The position numbers and the translations under genes were made by a program. A stretch of DNA of 64,000 bases, taken from the NCBI RefSeq assembly GCF_018132105.1, contig NZ_JWHL01000011.1, forward strand, positions 1 to 64,000, in the 5' to 3' direction. Origin of the DNA: Methanocalculus chunghsingensis (GTDB lineage Archaea; Halobacteriota; Methanomicrobia; Methanomicrobiales; Methanocorpusculaceae). Shown piece by piece: positions 62,283 through 64,000 of this stretch; the first letter of the stretch is position 1, and each line of letters starts with the position of its first letter. The notes under the pieces are model-generated. The model was not told the DNA's origin and did no database searches. It was given only the letters and a program-made list of their open reading frames with translations.

Positions 62283-62918
62283 TCACCTCTTTGAAGGTTG
62301 TTCCTTCATTGTTCGTAGTACTTCGCGGATGACATCCGCCAGCTTCTCCCGTGTTGGTGTCTGCCCCCGTGTGACGCCTGATACGATTGCAACAACGGTT
62401 CCTTTGGTCCGTATCGCATCTTCAGGTGGCATAACATAGGCGGTCTTCACACCTTCCCGTGCGAGATCTTCATAGTCGATCGGCGCCTGTGAGACGACGA
62501 CGGCTTTGATGTCGCATGCTTCCAGGATGCTTCTGACCTTTGCAACGACATGCGACCGGACATTGCCATGGTGGAGGACGGCGACCCTGTGCCGTTCGAT
62601 CTGTTGGATCTCACGCATGGTCAGCCCGAAATTCGCACCAATGGCCGCTCCGCCAGCGTTTCCTGCATCTGCGGGAATGCCGCTGCCCGCGTTCAACACC
62701 AGGGTACTTACGCTGTATTCGACCCCCTGCTGCCTGAGTGCTGACGTGATATCGCAGATCGGCTTTGTCACATGCCTCCGTCCGGGAGACATCGCTACCA
62801 CGATGACATCGGGATACCGGCATTCGGAGATGGTCCCGCGTTGTGCGAGGGATCCCCCTTTGCCCATTCCCATTGACTGGCGGCAGTCGACGATCTGTGT
62901 CACACGTCCGATTGGCAT
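62283..62918 (-). CDS. mcrC: Methyl-coenzyme M reductase operon protein C
   Basis: 211 residues. RVTQIVDCRQSMGMGKGGSLAQRGTISEC and GFNLGMREIQQIERHRVAVLHHGN-like segments mark McrC, a component linked to ATP-dependent activation of MCR. Usual operon place between mcrD and mcrG. Confidence 0.95.
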   Translation of the reverse strand: MPIGRVTQIVDCRQSMGMGKGGSLAQRGTISECRYPDVIVVAMSPGRRHVTKPICDITSALRQQGVEYSVSTLVLNAGSGIPADAGNAGGAAIGANFGLTMREIQQIERHRVAVLHHGNVRSHVVAKVRSILEACDIKAVVVSQAPIDYEDLAREGVKTAYVMPPEDAIRTKGTVVAIVSGVTRGQTPTREKLADVIREVLRTMKEQPSKR

Positions 62919-62919
62919 G

Positions 62920-63390
62920 TTATCTGTTTCCCTGCAGGATTACCGGTCGCGTCTTGCTCTTTGGGTCTACCATGCCGAGTATCCGTTCGTCCTCAACGAC
63001 GCCATACTTTGCATAATCGGTCATGGTCATGCTGGAGCGCATGAATCTGCCCTCCTGGAGAGTGAATGGGAAGTTGGTAAGAACCGTCTCGCATGCCTTC
63101 CTGATCTCCGGTATCGGTGATGCATCCTCAAGCTCAATGAGGATTGTTCCTACCTGTACCTGGAGTTTGATCGTCTCACCCTGTACCTCGATCTCCCTGC
63201 GCTGGGCAACCACATTAGGTGTCCCTCGTGCAGGTCCGTATGGAACGATCTCCGGGACCCGGGGACCGTTTAAGACGATCCGCCGGATGCCGGTTTTTGC
63301 GAGGATCTCATTTAAGAGATCCTCTGCGGTATCAGGGGTGAGGAAACGTGCAGGGACGATTCGGATTTGTGGATAGCTGGTTTCTGCCAT
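62920..63390 (-). CDS. mcrD: Methyl-coenzyme M reductase operon protein D
   Basis: 156 residues: PQIRIVPARFLTPDTAEDLLNEIL and IRRIVLNGPRVPEIVPYGPARGTPN. McrD binds MCR during assembly/maturation. One base separates it from mcrC. Confidence 0.95.
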   Translation of the reverse strand: MAETSYPQIRIVPARFLTPDTAEDLLNEILAKTGIRRIVLNGPRVPEIVPYGPARGTPNVVAQRREIEVQGETIKLQVQVGTILIELEDASPIPEIRKACETVLTNFPFTLQEGRFMRSSMTMTDYAKYGVVEDERILGMVDPKSKTRPVILQGNR

Positions 63391-63412
63391 TGTAATCTAG
63401 TCTCGGACTGGA

Positions 63413-64000
63413 TTATACAGCCTTTGCGATCGCGTTGATCGGCTTTGCGAACTCTTCGATCTGGCCGAAGGTGTCTCCGTAGATCTTCGAGGTCGACTCT
63501 GGGGAGAACATCTGGGTTCCTGCATCCAGAGCGCATGCTGCGACGATACAGGGGATACCGACACCTGCGGCGTGCCTTGTAACGACGTGGTTTCCGTTGA
63601 AGATACCGGGGCCTCCACCACCGTAGATCGAGTGGCTGAAGAAGGAGAAACCGACTGCAACACCCATCACACGGCCAAAGTCACAGCCTGGGAGACCGGT
63701 CTCGTGCTCAAGCAGGTCGTTGAAGTACAGGAGTGTCGATGAGACAGCCTGTGCAAACCGGCCTGCACCACAGTTAACCATGGTTGCTGCAAGGGTACCT
63801 GCTGCTGCATATGCGTTCCAGAGCATTGGGTCCTTCGTGTCGTAGAACTGGAAGTATCCGCCCTTCTTTCCTGGTGCGATAATCTTGTCTTCGATTGCAC
63901 GCTCAACCAGCGACTGGACGACGGTACCGACGGTTCCGTTCTGGCCGTTCTGCTTTACGAGGTCATAGACAAGGTTGTTTGCATTCAGTCCCTGGTAGGC
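63413..64000 (-). CDS. mcrB: Methyl-coenzyme M reductase beta subunit, C-terminal part
   Basis: The frame is open without a stop to the window edge; 195 codons of the roughly 435 usual are present. [22 protein letters not shown] opens the visible part; [48 protein letters not shown] is the active-site region. First gene of mcrBDCGA; its promoter lies outside. Confidence 0.97.
   Translation of the reverse strand, partial: AYQGLNANNLVYDLVKQNGQNGTVGTVVQSLVERAIEDKIIAPGKKGGYFQFYDTKDPMLWNAYAAAGTLAATMVNCGAGRFAQAVSSTLLYFNDLLEHETGLPGCDFGRVMGVAVGFSFFSHSIYGGGGPGIFNGNHVVTRHAAGVGIPCIVAACALDAGTQMFSPESTSKIYGDTFGQIEEFAKPINAIAKAV

Noticed and set aside
1-64000. Insertion sequences, integrase or phage genes
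   Set aside because: No transposase, integrase or phage structural protein was recognised, and no terminal inverted repeat pair with target duplication was seen.

Overview
The window is a piece of a methanogen chromosome. It carries the end of a methyl-coenzyme M reductase operon (mcrBDCGA), a complete methyl-H4MPT:coenzyme M methyltransferase operon (mtr), mer and mtd, archaeal-type ribosomal genes, TATA-box promoters, leaderless starts and an S-layer glycoprotein with a PGF-CTERM sorting tail. The gene set fits the order Methanomicrobiales. The genus cannot be fixed from this sequence; a Methanocalculus-like organism is only a guess.

Layout. 1-6.2 kb: a truncated Fic gene with an operator-like palindrome field, tRNA-Ser(GGA), cbf5/truB-hemD, a TctA-like permease, a CaCA antiporter, and the C/D-box RNP pair nop5-flpA. 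6.2-9.3 kb: a small accessory stretch with a HicB-like protein, a duplicated flpA fragment, a PKD-fold protein, a DUF1614 membrane protein, a RelB/RelE-type toxin-antitoxin pair, an orphan small gene and tRNA-Gln(CTG). 9.5-19.7 kb: thymidylate synthase, then a cell-surface block (S-layer glycoprotein, a repeat-rich membrane-anchored protein, a secreted Ig/VWA protein) interrupted by AMP phosphorylase and closed by tRNA-Arg(TCG). 19.8-29.0 kb: dCTP deaminase, an NrpR-like regulator, a non-canonical FtsZ/tubulin-like protein, mer, a GalT-like enzyme, a histidine kinase-CheC-CheY operon, mtd and a divergent Tfx-type regulator.

29.0-43.9 kb: a promoter-led, apparently structured non-coding segment, then 27 tightly packed genes: rpl3-rpl4-rpl23-rpl2-rps19-rpl22-rps3-rpl29-rnp1-rps17-rpl14-rpl24-rps4e-rpl5-rps14-rps8-rpl6-rpl32e-rpl19e-rpl18-rps5-rpl30-rpl15-secY-adkA-DUF106-cmk. 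Many stop and start codons overlap, so translation is probably coupled. 43.9-49.5 kb: a DUF2769 protein, a small hypothetical, a double periplasmic-binding-fold protein, a TPR protein and DUF134. 49.4-52.5 kb: two MinD-type ATPases with inserted ferredoxin domains, a two-domain NifX/NifB-type Fe-Mo protein and two tandem DUF5320 proteins. 52.6-64.0 kb: a B12-binding radical SAM enzyme, probably the MCR glutamine C-methyltransferase, facing the mtr operon and then mcr.

The strongest oddity is in mtr. The position where a small mtrG is expected holds a full MtrA corrinoid domain fused to an MtrG tail. Its DNA is almost identical to the adjacent true mtrA, including a 194-base identical run. The complex would therefore carry two kinds of corrinoid-domain subunit. 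Together the genes cover the last three methanogenic steps visible here (Mer, Mtr, Mcr), the Mtd step and a likely MCR modification enzyme.
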